A stretch of 64,000 bases of DNA, taken from Zygaena filipendulae (lineage: Eukaryota; Arthropoda; Insecta; Lepidoptera; Zygaenidae). Location of the stretch: positions 2,234,501 to 2,298,500 of the forward strand of contig OU015660.1 of assembly GCA_907165275.2 (NCBI GenBank), given 5' to 3'. Below, piece after piece: positions 47,798 through 58,813 of this stretch. The translations under genes were made by a program, and so were the position numbers. Under the pieces are notes generated by a model that worked only from the letters and a program-made list of their open reading frames with translations, was not told where the DNA came from and ran no database searches. Within the stretch, counting starts at the first letter, position 1. The number at the start of each line of letters is the position of its first letter.

Positions 47798-47961
47798 TTA
47801 GTGAACCAGATGTAACCTTTTGTCTTCCCAAATAGGTACACGAATAAATAAATAAATAAAAATGGTTGCGTGTGCATCGAATTAGAAATCTTTATTCATA
47901 CACTTCAATTTGTCAGAACTGTTAATATATTATATTATAATATAGAGATAATATTCTAAAC

Positions 47962-48200
47962 TGAAATCTGACAGCACCATTGGTGCCGTAGTTAGTTAAC
48001 CTTACTGCTAAGCCAGGCGACTCGGGTTAGATCCTCGAAACATAAAACATAAACATTTACAAGAAAAGTCTACCCTGAGTCTAAATGTTTATATTATGTA
48101 TCATAATTCATAAGTATGTATTTACAAAAATTTATGCTTATATAAGTATTATATTATTACAGTATGTCTGGCACAGGCTCTGCTTCATTCGCTGATCATG
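47962..48200 (+). mobile_element. tRNA-derived SINE
   Basis: The head GCACCATTGGTGCCGTAGTT carries an A-box-like segment and GGGTTAGATCC is a B box with one change. The AACATAAACATTTA...TCTAAATGTTTAT tail contains an inverted repeat. Confidence 0.72.
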
Positions 48201-48285
48201 CGATTATACTCGCAATAAATATAGCCATTTCAAGCATTTTGCTATATATTGCATTTAAAAAAATATGTTTATTAGAAAGTACTTG

Positions 48286-48454
48286 CCCCCTTTGCTAAGT
48301 TGACATTTTATTATCGTTAACGCATTGAAAACCAAGGAACGTGGTCACGTAAAATCGTCCTATCAAATGTTCAGTTTGGCGTGACCACGTGACTTATCGA
48401 TTCCATTCTTCGGTTTTCTATGCGTTAACTATTGAATGTCAACTTGGCTATAGG
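48286..48454. mobile_element. Foldback MITE family G
   Basis: CCTTTGCTAAGTTGACATTT and GAATGTCAACTTGGCTATAG are imperfect inverted repeats of about 50 bases. They enclose GTGGTCACG and CGTGACCAC. Confidence 0.83.
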
Positions 48455-48844
48455 AGCTTCAATTTAAATTTATAAATGGTGTACTTATATAATTTAGGAA
48501 ATACTTATTTTCGATGTCAGCTTGCTCGATAAGTTTAAAGATTAGGTATGAATATTTATCTTATTATATGAATATGGACAAATGGTGACAAACATGATAA
48601 TGATCTACAGGGGTGCTCTCCGCCCTACCTAATGGCCAATAATAAAAATTTTGACTAACTCTCTTCGGAAAAACGCGTTTTGTCTAATAAGAACTAGTGT
48701 TACCTGATATTCCCTAATTTTGAGCATTAGTTAATTCTAGATTTAGCAAAGACATTACGTGAAAACTAGTACTAAAGGGAAAACGCCTTCTAACTAAAAA
48801 TGGTTTTAACTGTAACATATAATACGAGTATACGTATAGATCCA

Positions 48845-48983
48845 CTAGAGAGGACATGTAGTCGGGACAGGTGCGCCACCGTTGCAAAGGAAGTTAGAGC
48901 AAATGCTCTCTCTAACTTGCCCAAAACTTCTTTTGCTGTCAAACGAAGTATTTTTTTACAATATTCCCAAAACTGTGAAATTG
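48845..48983. repeat. Dispersed repeat L, copy 2
   Basis: It matches 34189-34332 through CTAGAGAGGACA, CAGGTGCGCCACCGTT and AAGTTAGAGCAAA. The + strand frame at 48800-49012 is within this repeat. Confidence 0.75.
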
Positions 48984-49013
48984 AAAAAAGTGAAAGAGTG
49001 AGAAAGATTTAAT

Positions 49014-49159
49014 TTTTTGTTTGTTTGTTACAATTTAACTCAAAAACTACTGGATCGATTTCAAAAATTCTTTCACTATTAGAATGCTACATTATCCCTG
49101 AGTAACATGTTTGTAGGAACTCCGAAATTACTCCGGGTGAAACCGCGGGGAACAGCTCT
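49014..49159 (+). mobile_element. Helitron-type element, variant
   Basis: TTTGTTTGTTACAATTTAAC is followed by the body CTACTGGATCGATTTCAAAA and the end CGGGTGAAACCGCGGGGAAC, then AGCTC in place of CTAG. Confidence 0.75.
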
Positions 49160-50291
49160 AACGAATTGTATTCTTTACATCAAAAATTAATTAGGTATAT
49201 AATATGTTATTTCTTTAGTTATTTGAGACTGAAATCGAGCACTGACTACGTCTTCTTCTATACGTCCTTCGTCTATCCTTACAGCCTGTATACAAAAGTG
49301 AGGAAATGAAATATAAAGTCGTTTCAACGTAAATCATTTCCGACTAATGGATGAATAAATTATTTTTCAAAAAAGTTCTATCGTTCCTCCGCAGGCGTTT
49401 GTGTGCAGAAGCATGATATCGGAAAACTAATTTGAGTCATACTCGTAATGTTTTTGAACGAAATTCACTGAAGCGACTTTCGCGTTTAACGTAAAGACTT
49501 CCGTTTTTCAATTTTCTAATTAAGATTCTAATTAAGCCGTAATTTTATTTTATTTCTAAATAATCATGATTTCGTTAAGATAAGCTGCCAAGAATATTAT
49601 GCACTGACGGTAAATTAACACATTCACCGTTTTTATATGTAACTATAACCAATAGATACATATTACGGTGCGTAGAAACTATGTAACATATTAAATAAGT
49701 TGTGTTATATGTTATATAACACAACTTACAGTCTACAGTCTTGTTTTAAGTTGAAATTATGAATAACAATGTTACATAAAATAAAAATAACAACATATAA
49801 TAAAAACAACAATGCAATACATCATTGTGGTTTCTTGTTCTTCAGAGCTATACTATCCACAATGTCGTCGATTAAGGCGCATTTCGTCCAATTCGCAAAC
49901 TATCTGCGGCAGCGACTGTTGTACTTTTAAATACATAACAGAAAACAAAAACTAACGTGAAGTTATTTCATTGAATTCATCTCATTGACCGAGAACCCCT
50001 TTCATTGGCAGTTGACTCCGCTGATTAGTGACCTTCGACGGCCGTTTAGGCATGCTTGGGCCCCCTCTTGATCCACAATAGCTTTTGCTCTAGCTTCACC
50101 ACAGTGAAGTAAATTTAGGACAGCTCTACCTCATGGTACTGTTTCCCTGTGTAGAAACGGACTTTCCGTTTATAACATGATATTATATAACATCCCGTGT
50201 TCACATTATCTGAAACATGTTATAGCGTAATGTTATATAACATGTTTTGTTGATCATGAATAATAATAATAATTGTTATTTTCTTTTGCAG
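49160..50291. other. Region upstream of the calexcitin-like start exon
   Basis: The segment ends in the acceptor at 50281-50291 and is therefore intronic in the mature transcript. A 22-codon open frame (MSSIKAHFVQFANYLRQRLL) at about 49861 is unsupported. No core promoter is evident. Confidence 0.4.
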
Positions 50292-50300
50292 ATTATAAAC

Positions 50301-50358
50301 ATGTCCATCTCGGAATTTAGACGGAAGAAACTCCTTTACGTTTTCAACGTTTTCTTTG
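50301..50358 (+). CDS. Calexcitin-like coding exon 1 (start exon)
   Basis: This exon encodes residues 1-19, beginning [19 protein letters not shown], which form the first EF-hand entering helix. The acceptor TTCTTTTGCAG ends at 50291, so nine untranslated bases precede the ATG and an upstream leader exon must exist. The donor is TTTG|GTAAAT. The last base joins the next exon to make the GAC codon of D20. Confidence 0.88.
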
Positions 50359-53300
50359 GTAAATAAATAATTGCTCCTTTTTGTGGATATTTGTTTTTCG
50401 AATATTGTTTTATATAAATTTTGAGTTTTTTTTGCAGACGTCAATCAAAGTGGAACAATTGAGAGGAAAGACTTCGAGCTGGCTATAGCGGTAATTATTT
50501 TTCCTTACCTTACATCTTGGACGAGGAAAGTTTTTATTGAGGCGGAAAATTGATCCGCTTCCTCTTCTATGCAAATTGGAGTGGATAATTCTACCTTTAC
50601 TGCGAAGGTTGTATACTTAGAACATTTTTTGACAAATTTTTCAACTAATTACAAGCTTAACTAGGTATAAATATTAACTTGTGATACTGCGGAATTATCA
50701 TCCACAATATTGTTTTAAGGCACTCTGCATTTTGTAATCCTTTAGCTGTATTTTTAAATGATATATCTTGTGAGACATGGTTTTTTAGCGAGTAGGTGAT
50801 TTTAACTAATCTGATCTTATATGCCTTATAAGGTCTACGTGGTATTTTCTTAAATAAAGTATTTCCAGCGTTTTTTTATTATAATATTTTTGTCTATGTT
50901 CAGAAAATCTGCAGTCAGCGAGGCTGGAAACCAGGTGACGCGAAACACTCGGAGACCCACGAGACAATGATAAAGATATGGGATGGACTAAGAAAGAGGG
51001 CCGATTCTAATAAAGATGGACAGGTGAGAGGTGATTAACCGACTTCCAAAAAGGAAGAGGTTATGCATTCGATTGTATGTAAGTTTTCTTTTCAAGCAAT
51101 AAACATTTTTCACCAAAAGTTCTTGATTAAAAAAAACATCAGATTTGATCCGAATTCGTATGGAATCTCCATGGAGGTAAATTATCAAAACACAACCAAA
51201 CAAATTGAGTTTTTTATGTGATTTGAAGATACATAATATTTTGTATTAAGTAATTATATAGACAGGAGCCGTTAGTTTCAGAAATAATTGATATAGGTAT
51301 TATTCGTTACTAATATTAAAAATAACGTTTTTATGCCTCCTGCTAAATGTTACATAATAGGATATTAAGATACTGCACTTCGCTTTCGACAGATCAAATG
51401 AGAACTTTCAACATTTTTGAAGTCGCTTAAAAAAATGGACGTAGCACGTACGCTCCAACAATTCCGTTATCAAACTCTTGAGACGCTGATTGTTTATTTA
51501 TTTATAAAGTAGCTGTGCCCCGCGGTTCCACCCGCGGTAATTTCGGAGTTCCCGCGAAAATTCCGGGATAAAAAGGCCAACTCAGATTCAAAAAACTCGT
51601 CGATACTATAAAATGCAAGGTCAAGAACCAATTTTTTTGTACATTGATTTGAGACAGTTTAAATGAATGTTAAATACCAATATAATTTGCAAAAAGAAAG
51701 TAAGGTAGACAACGCTGTTTTTCCTATCGAATTTAATCTGAACTTTACCTATACAAGGTGTCCCGTAAATCGACGTCAAGCCAGAACCGGGTGATTGGTT
51801 AAGTCATAACTTAATAGAAAAACGTAAAAAAGTAATCTTTAAAATTTATAAAAAATATAAAAATTTACACTCTGCGACGGTTCTGTTTGCTACAAACCTT
51901 AACTTTTTTTCAATTTTCTTCTTATTGTGTAATCCTGAATAGTGTTCCTGAAAACTACTGCTTATAATTTATTCATAAGTTTTCAAAATTATTGCTTTCG
52001 TCAGTTTTTGATGACTGTGCTTTTTTTAAATAGGCATAGCAAAGTTTTTTATATTTTTCTGTAAACAGCTGTTATGACTTAGCCTATCACCTGGTTCTGA
52101 CTTGACGTTGATTTACAGGACACCCTGTATAACTTCACGGGAACATCATAAAAAAACCCATTAAGTGTAACACCGTTATCTTTCATAATCCAAACTCGAT
52201 CAAGTTCATCACTGTAAAAATAATGTCCGGAGAAATTTTACCTTAAAAATGTCATAAACTATCCCTTGGGGAGCATAAAAGTCATTACGCGAGAGAGTTT
52301 TTCCGGCCATTGTGAAAATAAATTGCCAATGGCGATTACCTACCCTTTATTTTGCTCTGGAATTTTTATCCAGGTGTTTTTTTTTGTGTTCAATGTTTTT
52401 TTTTGCTGTACCTACTTACATTTTCACAAAACACGTTTCGCTCAACGAAAAATTTATCACGCACTGTACGACTGATAAGTAGGTATTTATGATAATGAAA
52501 TTATTGTGACACCGTTTCAGAATTGCAAATATCACTATCACTACATAGTATAAAACAAAATCGTCTCGAGCTGTCTGTCTGTCCCTATGTATACGCAACG
52601 GATTTTGATGCGGTTTTCACCATAAGATAGAGTGATTTATGAGGAAGGTTTATATTTATATTTTATTCTTTGAGATATTAAGTACTAGTCAATCCCTATG
52701 GACTCACTCGGGTTATTTTCGAAGCACCCGTCGGAATACCGGGATAAAAAGTACCAGTTACGTCACTCAGGAACACTGTAGCTTCCTATGAGTGAAAGAA
52801 TTTTTAGAATCACTCAAATAGTTATTGAGTTTATACATTACAAACAAACAATAAATCAAATCTTTTCTCTTTATAATATTGGTATAGACTAATACTAACT
52901 TCCCCATGATGATCGGCCTTCGAGGTATCGAAGAAAAATTTTCATCACACAAAGTCCACCCCCACCGGGAATCGAACCCGGAGCCTCTTGATCAGCTGGC
53001 GGCATGGTGACCATTACGCCAATCGGGTCGTCCGTCGATCATTGATTGTCGACTTGTCTAAGGGGACAGTTATCTTGAATGCCTGACAGGTTTCCGTGGA
53101 AGAGTGGGTGTCGATGTGGAACGACTACGCTCAGAACCCGTCGGCGGCGTTGAAGTGGCAGCAGTTGTACTGCCAGTTCATGTTCCAACTGGAGGACGCG
53201 AGCGGGGACGGCTCCATCGACTGCGACGAGTTCACTACCGTCTGCTCCTCCTATGGCATCAAACCTCAGGAATGCAAGGAGGCGTTCAATAAAATGGCCA

Positions 53301-54311
53301 AGGTGATACCCATATTTAAATCATATCTAGCAAGTGCTTGCCCTCCGCAATTTCACTTATTCAATTTTGAAATTTACTCATAAGGTCTTTGATGAAGAAG
53401 TTGTAAATGCTGTGGTTTGCTTTCGGATTGTTTTTTATTGGTACTTCAAATACCTACTTTCAACTATAATTCCGACGAAATAAACATGAAAACTTTCTTT
53501 CGCTTAATATTATTATAGACTACTAGCTGTGCCCCACGGTTTCACCCACGTGAGTTACGAAATTCTCGCAGGAACTCCAAAGTAGCCTAATTTACTTAAT
53601 ATACTTTACTTTACTTAATATAACATCAACTAACTAATTAGCAGTGAGATTTCCATTAAAATCGGTCCAACCGTTTTGAAGATTACCTGTGTGAGTTTTG
53701 GAATTCCCCCAGGAACTTCAAACTTCTTTTATAAGAACCTTCTCTTTATAGTAACAAACACAACTAAAAAAGAATTAGCGTGAGCAGCTGAATCAATTAG
53801 TTTACCTTGCCCTATACGTGTTTATTTTTGTGATAATTTAAAATGTACCTATGTTCATGCATTAGCATTTATAGAAGTATAATATCAGCTATTAGTCTCG
53901 GGTTCTCGTTTTTGTCAGATCAGAATCCTTCAGTATTTAGTGCTAAATCATCAATAATCGCTTATTTTAAATTATAAGGGAAATTTAGACTTCTTTTCGT
54001 TTGGACTTTTCCATTTAAGGATATTATTATATTATTCTGTATAGACTATTCTGATGTTTTATTCAAGGCATAACAACAAAGATAAATACTTACTTTTATT
54101 TTATCAACACGAGGGTTCCGACGACAGAACTATAAAGAAACTTTTCACTTTAAAAAACTTTTTTTCGTACTATCTACTACATAAAAATTCTGTTCAACAG
54201 GGCAAGGCCAGCGTCTCATGGGAGGAGTTCCAGGAACTTTGGAAGGAGTATTTCTCTACCGAAGACCCAAATTCGGCAGGCAATTTTATATTCGGCAGAA
54301 CTAGCTTCTAA
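50301..54311 (+). CDS. Calexcitin-like EF-hand calcium-binding protein (whole gene, 5 coding exons)
   Basis: The exons 50301-50358, 50438-50490, 50904-51023, 53090-53302 and 54201-54311 all have GT/AG borders and join in frame to 184 residues plus TAA; intron 1 is phase 1 and the others are phase 0. Loop 1 (residues 20-31) is [12 protein letters not shown], loop 2 (71-82) is [12 protein letters not shown], and loop 3 (113-124) is [12 protein letters not shown]; all carry acidic or oxygen ligands at positions 1, 3, 5 and 12. The fourth hand (about 145-158) is shortened and lacks ligands. The length, the three working hands with one dead hand, and the tail [18 protein letters not shown] fit calexcitin, a neuronal cytosolic calcium sensor related to sarcoplasmic calcium-binding proteins. 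The ATG context (AAACATG) is good for an insect start. Introns 3 and 4 hold Helitron, MITE and SINE insertions. The coding bases are far more GC-rich than the flanks. A related sarcoplasmic calcium-binding protein is the main alternative. Confidence 0.93.
50438..50490 (+). CDS. Calexcitin-like coding exon 2 (EF-hand loop 1)
   Basis: The exon follows a T-rich acceptor ending TTTGCAG and ends at GCG|GTAATT. It completes D20 and encodes the first calcium loop and exiting helix, [18 protein letters not shown]. The preceding intron is only 79 bases. Confidence 0.92.
50904..51023 (+). CDS. Calexcitin-like coding exon 3
   Basis: Forty codons (residues 38-77) lie between acceptor GTTCAG and donor CAG|GTGAGA. 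They encode the linker [14 protein letters not shown] and the helix entering EF-hand 2, and end inside loop 2 at DSNKDGQ. A phase 0 intron therefore interrupts the second calcium loop. Confidence 0.93.
51510..51577 (-). mobile_element. Helitron-type 3' end fragment in intron 3
   Basis: TAGCTGTGCCCCGCGG, the hairpin CCGCGGTTCCACCCGCGG and CGGGATAAAAAGG remain. Confidence 0.8.
51752..52128. mobile_element. mariner-type MITE with TA target duplication, in intron 3
   Basis: ACAAGGTGTCCCGTAAATCG and TTTACAGGACACCCTGT are inverted repeats that continue to GACTTAACC/GACTTAGCC for about 55 bases. TA flanks both ends. Confidence 0.9.
52550..52888 (-). mobile_element. Two decayed Helitron-type pieces in intron 3
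   Basis: A subtype D piece (TCTGTCTGTCCCTATG, GATGCGGTTTTCACC) is followed by a degraded copy that starts CTAGTCAATCCCTATGG and ends ATATTGGTATAGA. Confidence 0.65.
52890..53035 (-). mobile_element. tRNA-derived SINE in intron 3
   Basis: On the minus strand the head is GACCCGATTGGCGTAATGGT (A box) and GGGTTCGATTCCCGG (B box), followed by TGATGAAAATTTTTCTTCGA. It lies just upstream of the acceptor of coding exon 4. The tRNA-like head is degenerate at the acceptor stem, so it is not a working tRNA gene. Confidence 0.88.
53090..53302 (+). CDS. Calexcitin-like coding exon 4 (EF-hands 2-3)
   Basis: Seventy-one codons (residues 78-148) begin after acceptor CTGACAG and end at donor AAG|GTGATA. The exon starts [10 protein letters not shown], completing loop 2, and contains loop 3 [12 protein letters not shown] followed by [10 protein letters not shown]. 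It is the most GC-rich part of the gene. A tRNA-derived SINE ends about 55 bases upstream of its acceptor. Confidence 0.95.
53523..53745 (-). mobile_element. Helitron-type element, subtype C, in intron 4
   Basis: It starts CTAGCTGTGCCCCACGG with TTTCACCCACGTG and has the body CCATTAAAATCGGTCCAACC. A second partial 3' segment follows (GTGAGTTTTGGAATTCCCCC). Confidence 0.82.
54201..54311 (+). CDS. Calexcitin-like coding exon 5 (C-terminus and stop)
   Basis: The exon starts after acceptor TTCAACAG and encodes residues 149-184, [18 protein letters not shown] and then the conserved tail, ending in TAA at 54309-54311. It carries the degenerate fourth EF-hand. The in-frame run upstream of 54201 is intron read-through and is not coding. 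Confidence 0.94.
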   Translation, partial: GKASVSWEEFQELWKEYFSTEDPNSAGNFIFGRTSF

Positions 54312-55435
54312 ACACACACTCGGTTTTGATAATAATCCATCAGAATCTTCTTTCTGGAGTTCCCAAGAGTTATGGCCACGACGATGCGTTGGTGGGACTG
54401 TCTTGAAACATTCCATTGGTATAATTAGATGATCTTACAAATGTGACTTTTTATCTTGGATCTCGAAGTTTATCTCATGCTATTTAAAAGCAACTCTTGC
54501 TTAGGGTCTTTTAAAAAATACCGATTGGTTTTTAGTTGACTTGCTTTAGTAAACACTCGCCTTAGTGATTTAAAATAGGTACGAGTTGTAAAGTTACCTG
54601 TCGGTCATTAATTTAAAAACTTTTGGTACCAACATAATAGAATCGGGTGTTCTATTAATGTCCAAAGTCAGTGATGACCTTGACAACACATCTAAATTTC
54701 AACTGTTTACGAGTAATCTAATTATTGCATTCCTCACTAAACGATGCACTTTCTAGACTATCTAGAGATCCCGAAAAACTTAAAAATAGGGTTCTAGAGG
54801 AAACCCATCAACATTTTTGTGGAGGCATTCTTTGGGGGTCCAAATTAAATCAAATTTATCACTAGCCTTCTCGGAGTGTTTTATGAAATAGGGTTTAATG
54901 TAAATTTTCAAAGGGCTCCAACATGTCTGTGCGATAAGCTTCTCAACAAAAGAGAGCCACATCAACCTAATTATAATATTATATAATGATAAATGAAAAA
55001 TGGATTTAATGTATGTATGTGTTCGAGATAAGTGGGTGTAATTTTTTTCCAATATCTTTCTCTAATAGTTATACTTGTAAGTGATATCTCGAAAGCATGC
55101 TCAAACTCACAGCATTTGGTCACTTCGTATGTAGAATGTTTTTAACTTATGACAACGAACGAACGTTACTGATCTCATTATTATTATGAATAGCATATCT
55201 TGTAGTCATATCTTTATATAAAACTAATTCTACGTCTCCCATTCCGCTGTGCGTCGCCCGAATTATAATTATATTGTAATTATTATACTTAGCAGAAAAT
55301 AAAAACATTTTACCTACTGCCAGGCCATTCGGATGAAGGTCAAATAGTTTCATGCCACTTCAAGGACAAGGTGAAACAAATGAAATCACCCACACCACAT
55401 TCCATTCACATTTTGATAATGGAAATAACAATAAA
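54312..55435 (+). other. Probable 3' untranslated and downstream region of the calexcitin-like gene
   Basis: No gene is recognisable here. The first AATAAA signals after the stop are at 55298-55303 and 55430-55435, about 1 kb downstream, so a long 3' UTR is possible. The minus-strand open frame at 54780-55052 has no recognisable domain. The polyadenylation site cannot be fixed from sequence alone. Confidence 0.35.
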
Positions 55436-55879
55436 TTAAATATAGTTTAAAAATAACGATATGAAACAAAATTTCACAGATTATTATTACTACTGAAGAA
55501 AAAAAATTTATGATGTTATGAAAAAATGTTGAAACATTCTGTTCTAGTACCTATCCTTAATCTCAAAGATTTTTGTTACACATGAAGGAAATTTTAAATT
55601 TGTTATGAAAACAAATAATAATAGTTATAATATAATATCTCCTGTTAATTTATTGATATAGAATAATTTTATAATAATACCTACTACCTATTATAAGTTC
55701 TGCTTTCTTATTTGGGTACATAGACGAAAAATATGAAATAACGATATCTACATACTTATTATAACTGATTGATTAAATGTATGTATATAAACGTGAATTG
55801 TTTAATTTGTTATTGCTTCTTTTCACAAATTAATATATGTATACTGTTTAACACCCGTTCACTCTTCATCGATCGGTGA
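55436..55879. other. AT-rich intergenic DNA
   Basis: No gene or repeat is recognised. Confidence 0.45.
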
Positions 55880-56045
55880 ATCGACTTGTCCCTTGCAGTC
55901 TGAAACATCACACGTCAGCAAAATCAGTAAAATCCACACAACAGAACCAATTTCACTTCCTACTACAGAAGGCCGGCTTGTCTACACGCGTGTGATCACC
56001 AGAAAGCCTTGCAGTTTACGGCCATGAGTCTATTTATACTGGACA
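55880..56045. promoter_or_regulatory. Compositionally distinct segment with a minus-strand TATA box
   Basis: The minus strand has a strong TATA motif (AGTATAAATAGA, about 56027-56038 on the + strand). Downstream of it on the minus strand, a frame reads a hydrophobic, signal-peptide-like run (SVVWILLILLTCDVSDC) ending DSPIDEE-stop, but it has no in-frame ATG. On the + strand, an acceptor CCCTTGCAG at 55898 opens a 42-codon frame that stops with TGA near 56026. Strand and function cannot be decided. It may be a small gene's promoter or an alternative terminal exon. Confidence 0.25.
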
Positions 56046-56881
56046 TTTTGCATTCCCGAAACTAATCGAAATTATATCTAGGTATTGCCTATTTATTCAA
56101 AATTCTAAAAAATAGCCGATAGCTCTTTTGGAGTTTTGCTCACGGGTTACACATAGTTTATTTTTATTGCTTTTATGTCTAGAAATAAGAATAGGAACCA
56201 AAAATAGTTCTGAATTTGCTTATTTACCAAAAAAAATGGGAAAATTAAAATCAATTAAAATTCATAAAAAATTGTCAATTCGTCAAATCGCTCTAAGTTC
56301 AAAGCAAATATTTTTGATTTGTAATCACATTTTTTTAATATATATGCTTATATAATCAGAATATGTTAAAACCCATGCGCAAAAAAAAAAATTTTTTGTT
56401 GACCGGCGTAATTTTCCTGTAGGTACAACACCATAGAATACAACAAAACATTGTTACAATTTTTTAGAGATACGAAAGTAAATGACGGGGGCGCCATCAT
56501 AGATTCCCGCCAAAACTAGATATGAATCGCATGTTCTACGTTTTTTACGTGGTAATGAATGTGAATAAAATTAAAACTGAGCATCGATTGTTTAACAAAT
56601 ACACTATCGACAGTAGGTATACAGTAACATCCGTGACGAAAATACACCTAGGTACATACAGCTATGGTCATTACACCTATGTACCTACCTATTAAATTTA
56701 CATGCTTGACTTTTAGACCCACCCGTAGGTTTATCATACCTAAAAGGTATCACGGTTTTATTTTGTTTGAATAGGTGTAGGTACCCCACACAATGCCTAA
56801 ACAAATGACGAAATGTTGACTTTTGACCTCAGATGGATCTTGTAAATATAGCAACGCATACAAAACGCCTTCGGTTTCGAG
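56046..56881. other. AT-rich intergenic DNA
   Basis: No gene or repeat is recognised. The 75-codon frame at 56128-56355 is lysine- and isoleucine-rich as expected of AT-rich noise. Confidence 0.45.
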
Positions 56882-57213
56882 CAATAGGCATGTTGACAAA
56901 TTTTTATTTTTTGTCCGTCTTGTAGATTATTAAAAAATATTGGACACGTATTTTTCCTTTTTTTACGTAATCAAAAAATAACGGCGAAATATTGAGTTGA
57001 AATTTCGCGTTACGTCACTATTCTGACAATTTGTATAGCGGTTTTAGCGGTTAGTGACGTCACGACCCCCTCACCCTAAACTTTAATGCGCTTTATCTCT
57101 GTATATTTTAATTTATTAGAAAAAGAAAAACATACGTGTCTATTGTTTTTTTATTTTCTAACTGATGGACTAATTAGAATTTTGATTTTCAAAAGTAGTC
57201 CACATCCCTATTG
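56882..57213. mobile_element. CRE-bearing MITE family A, full copy
   Basis: CAATAGGCATGTTGAC at the left pairs with GTCCACATCCCTATTG at the right. TGACGTCA is at about 57056; the partner site has become TTACGTCA. Confidence 0.9.
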
Positions 57214-57276
57214 GCCGGTACTGATAAATAGTGTTCTTTTATACTTATCACAAGAGGTAAAAAAAATAGTAGATTA

Positions 57277-57451
57277 GGCCCGCCGCTGATTGTGACTTTT
57301 TGTCGACGTGACTTTCTGTCACTTAGTCAAGTGCAATGAAAACTATACTGAGTGCGCTCATTATGGTAACGTGATAATACGGTGACCTCAGTATAGTTTT
57401 CATAAGTGACAGAAAGTCACGTCGACAAAAAGTCACAATCAGCGGCGGGCC
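57277..57451. mobile_element. PIF/Harbinger-like foldback MITE
   Basis: GGCCCGCCGCTGATTGTGAC and its complement open and close the element with arms of about 50 bases and TTA on both sides. Inner arms GAAAACTATACTGAG and CTCAGTATAGTTTTC also pair. Confidence 0.93.
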
Positions 57452-58710
57452 TTAGTAGCCAAGGGCTGCTGCAGCTCGCTGCGCTCGTGCGCCTAAATAT
57501 CTCGGGCTGCAATTGATGCTTACACCCGAGGTAACTACTCTGCTTTACATAACCGGCATTACAAGAATAAAACATTCTATTAGTTAAAATTTATAGTGAA
57601 ATGAGAACAATTTTTTTTCAAGAACGAAATTGAGCTTCGCCGTTCGATATTTAAAATTGATGACTATTATACTCGTACGAAGACAAGGCTGAATAGCGAA
57701 GCGACCTCTTTTGTCATTGGGCTGAATGCATGATGTCTATTGCCAGTATGATGGTTAGATGTACGCGAACTTTTTGAAAGAGTGAAGAGTTTTTTTTTTA
57801 ATTACTTACCGCCTTAGGGCTTTTCTAATTACATTATTAGCCTAGAGCGCAAACTGGTCACCTACTAGCCCCATTTGGGGGTAATAAGGACCTACTTACC
57901 TACCGAATATGAGAGATGTAAAAGAATTTAAGTGTTTCAAAGTTACGTTAATAATACGTTAACGTACGTAAAGTAAGTAAACGTAACGTAACGTAACGTA
58001 AGTAAAGTTAAGTGAATATCGGCATCAAATAAAGGTACATGAATATTAGATTTTTGTTGATAGCTATTTGATCTTTATTACTTATTGCAATAAAAGTCAG
58101 TTAAATTGAACTGAAATGTAGGTTGTTAGTTACTTTAAACTTTAACCGTGTGTCAATTAGTGTGAATGTGCTAATAATTAGCACTAATTTCATTCTCATT
58201 TCCCAGGCACTTCGTTTTCACCTTTGACAGATTACAGAGGTAGGTATACAAAAAGCAGGAATAGGTCTATATAAATAAAAATTATAAATATTTTATCTGG
58301 ATCACATACAGTTATTATAAAAAACAGAATGGTCAAAATAAATTAATAATGTACTTAAAACAAAACAATTGCAGGTATTCGAGAGCGCGTGTATAAAACC
58401 CTTTCATACTCTAATAAATACGTATTCAATTCCAGCAATGGATGTGCCATGTCATAAATAATCCATCTCTGAACGCAAATAAATCATATTATATGTACAA
58501 GGTGATAAACAATTCATCTTTCTTAAAATGTTGTATCAACGATAATCAAGCACGAACGGTTTTGTTATAAAAATAGCTAGTAGATAAGCCTGTCTTGAGA
58601 CTGTTTGAACATGCGTCAAGTATTGTTTTATCTTTTATCATCTCATAATCTGATCCGTCCCTTTTATCTCTCTGTCAACCCAATGGTTAACTGTCAGAGA
58701 ATGCCGCAAG
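57452..58710. other. Intergenic DNA with a short (CGTAA)n run
   Basis: A CTCGCTGCGCTCG palindrome lies at about 57476, and CGTAA/GTAAA pentamer repeats at 57953-58014. No gene is recognised. Confidence 0.5.
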
Positions 58711-58772
58711 GCATTAAGTTCGCCATTTGCACTATTTTGTGCAAGAAGAATAAATAAATAAATAAATAAATA
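58711..58772 (+). repeat. Retroposon tail with (AAAT)n, second copy
   Basis: GGCATTAAGTTCGCCATTTG and AAAT tetramers match 38565-38641. Confidence 0.7.
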
Positions 58773-58813
58773 ATCTCATCTTATCAGTACTTGGATTTCA
58801 AGTTAGTTGCTTA

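Noticed and set aside
52960..53035. A possible functional tRNA gene on the minus strand
   Set aside because: A and B boxes are present, but the acceptor stem does not pair and a SINE body follows.
53104..53292. A 62-codon frame inside calexcitin exon 4
   Set aside because: It is a shifted-frame shadow of the real coding exon, which carries two EF-hand loops in the other frame.
54780..55052. A 90-codon minus-strand frame downstream of the calexcitin-like gene
   Set aside because: It shows no motif and lies where the gene's 3' UTR is expected; chance is the simplest explanation.
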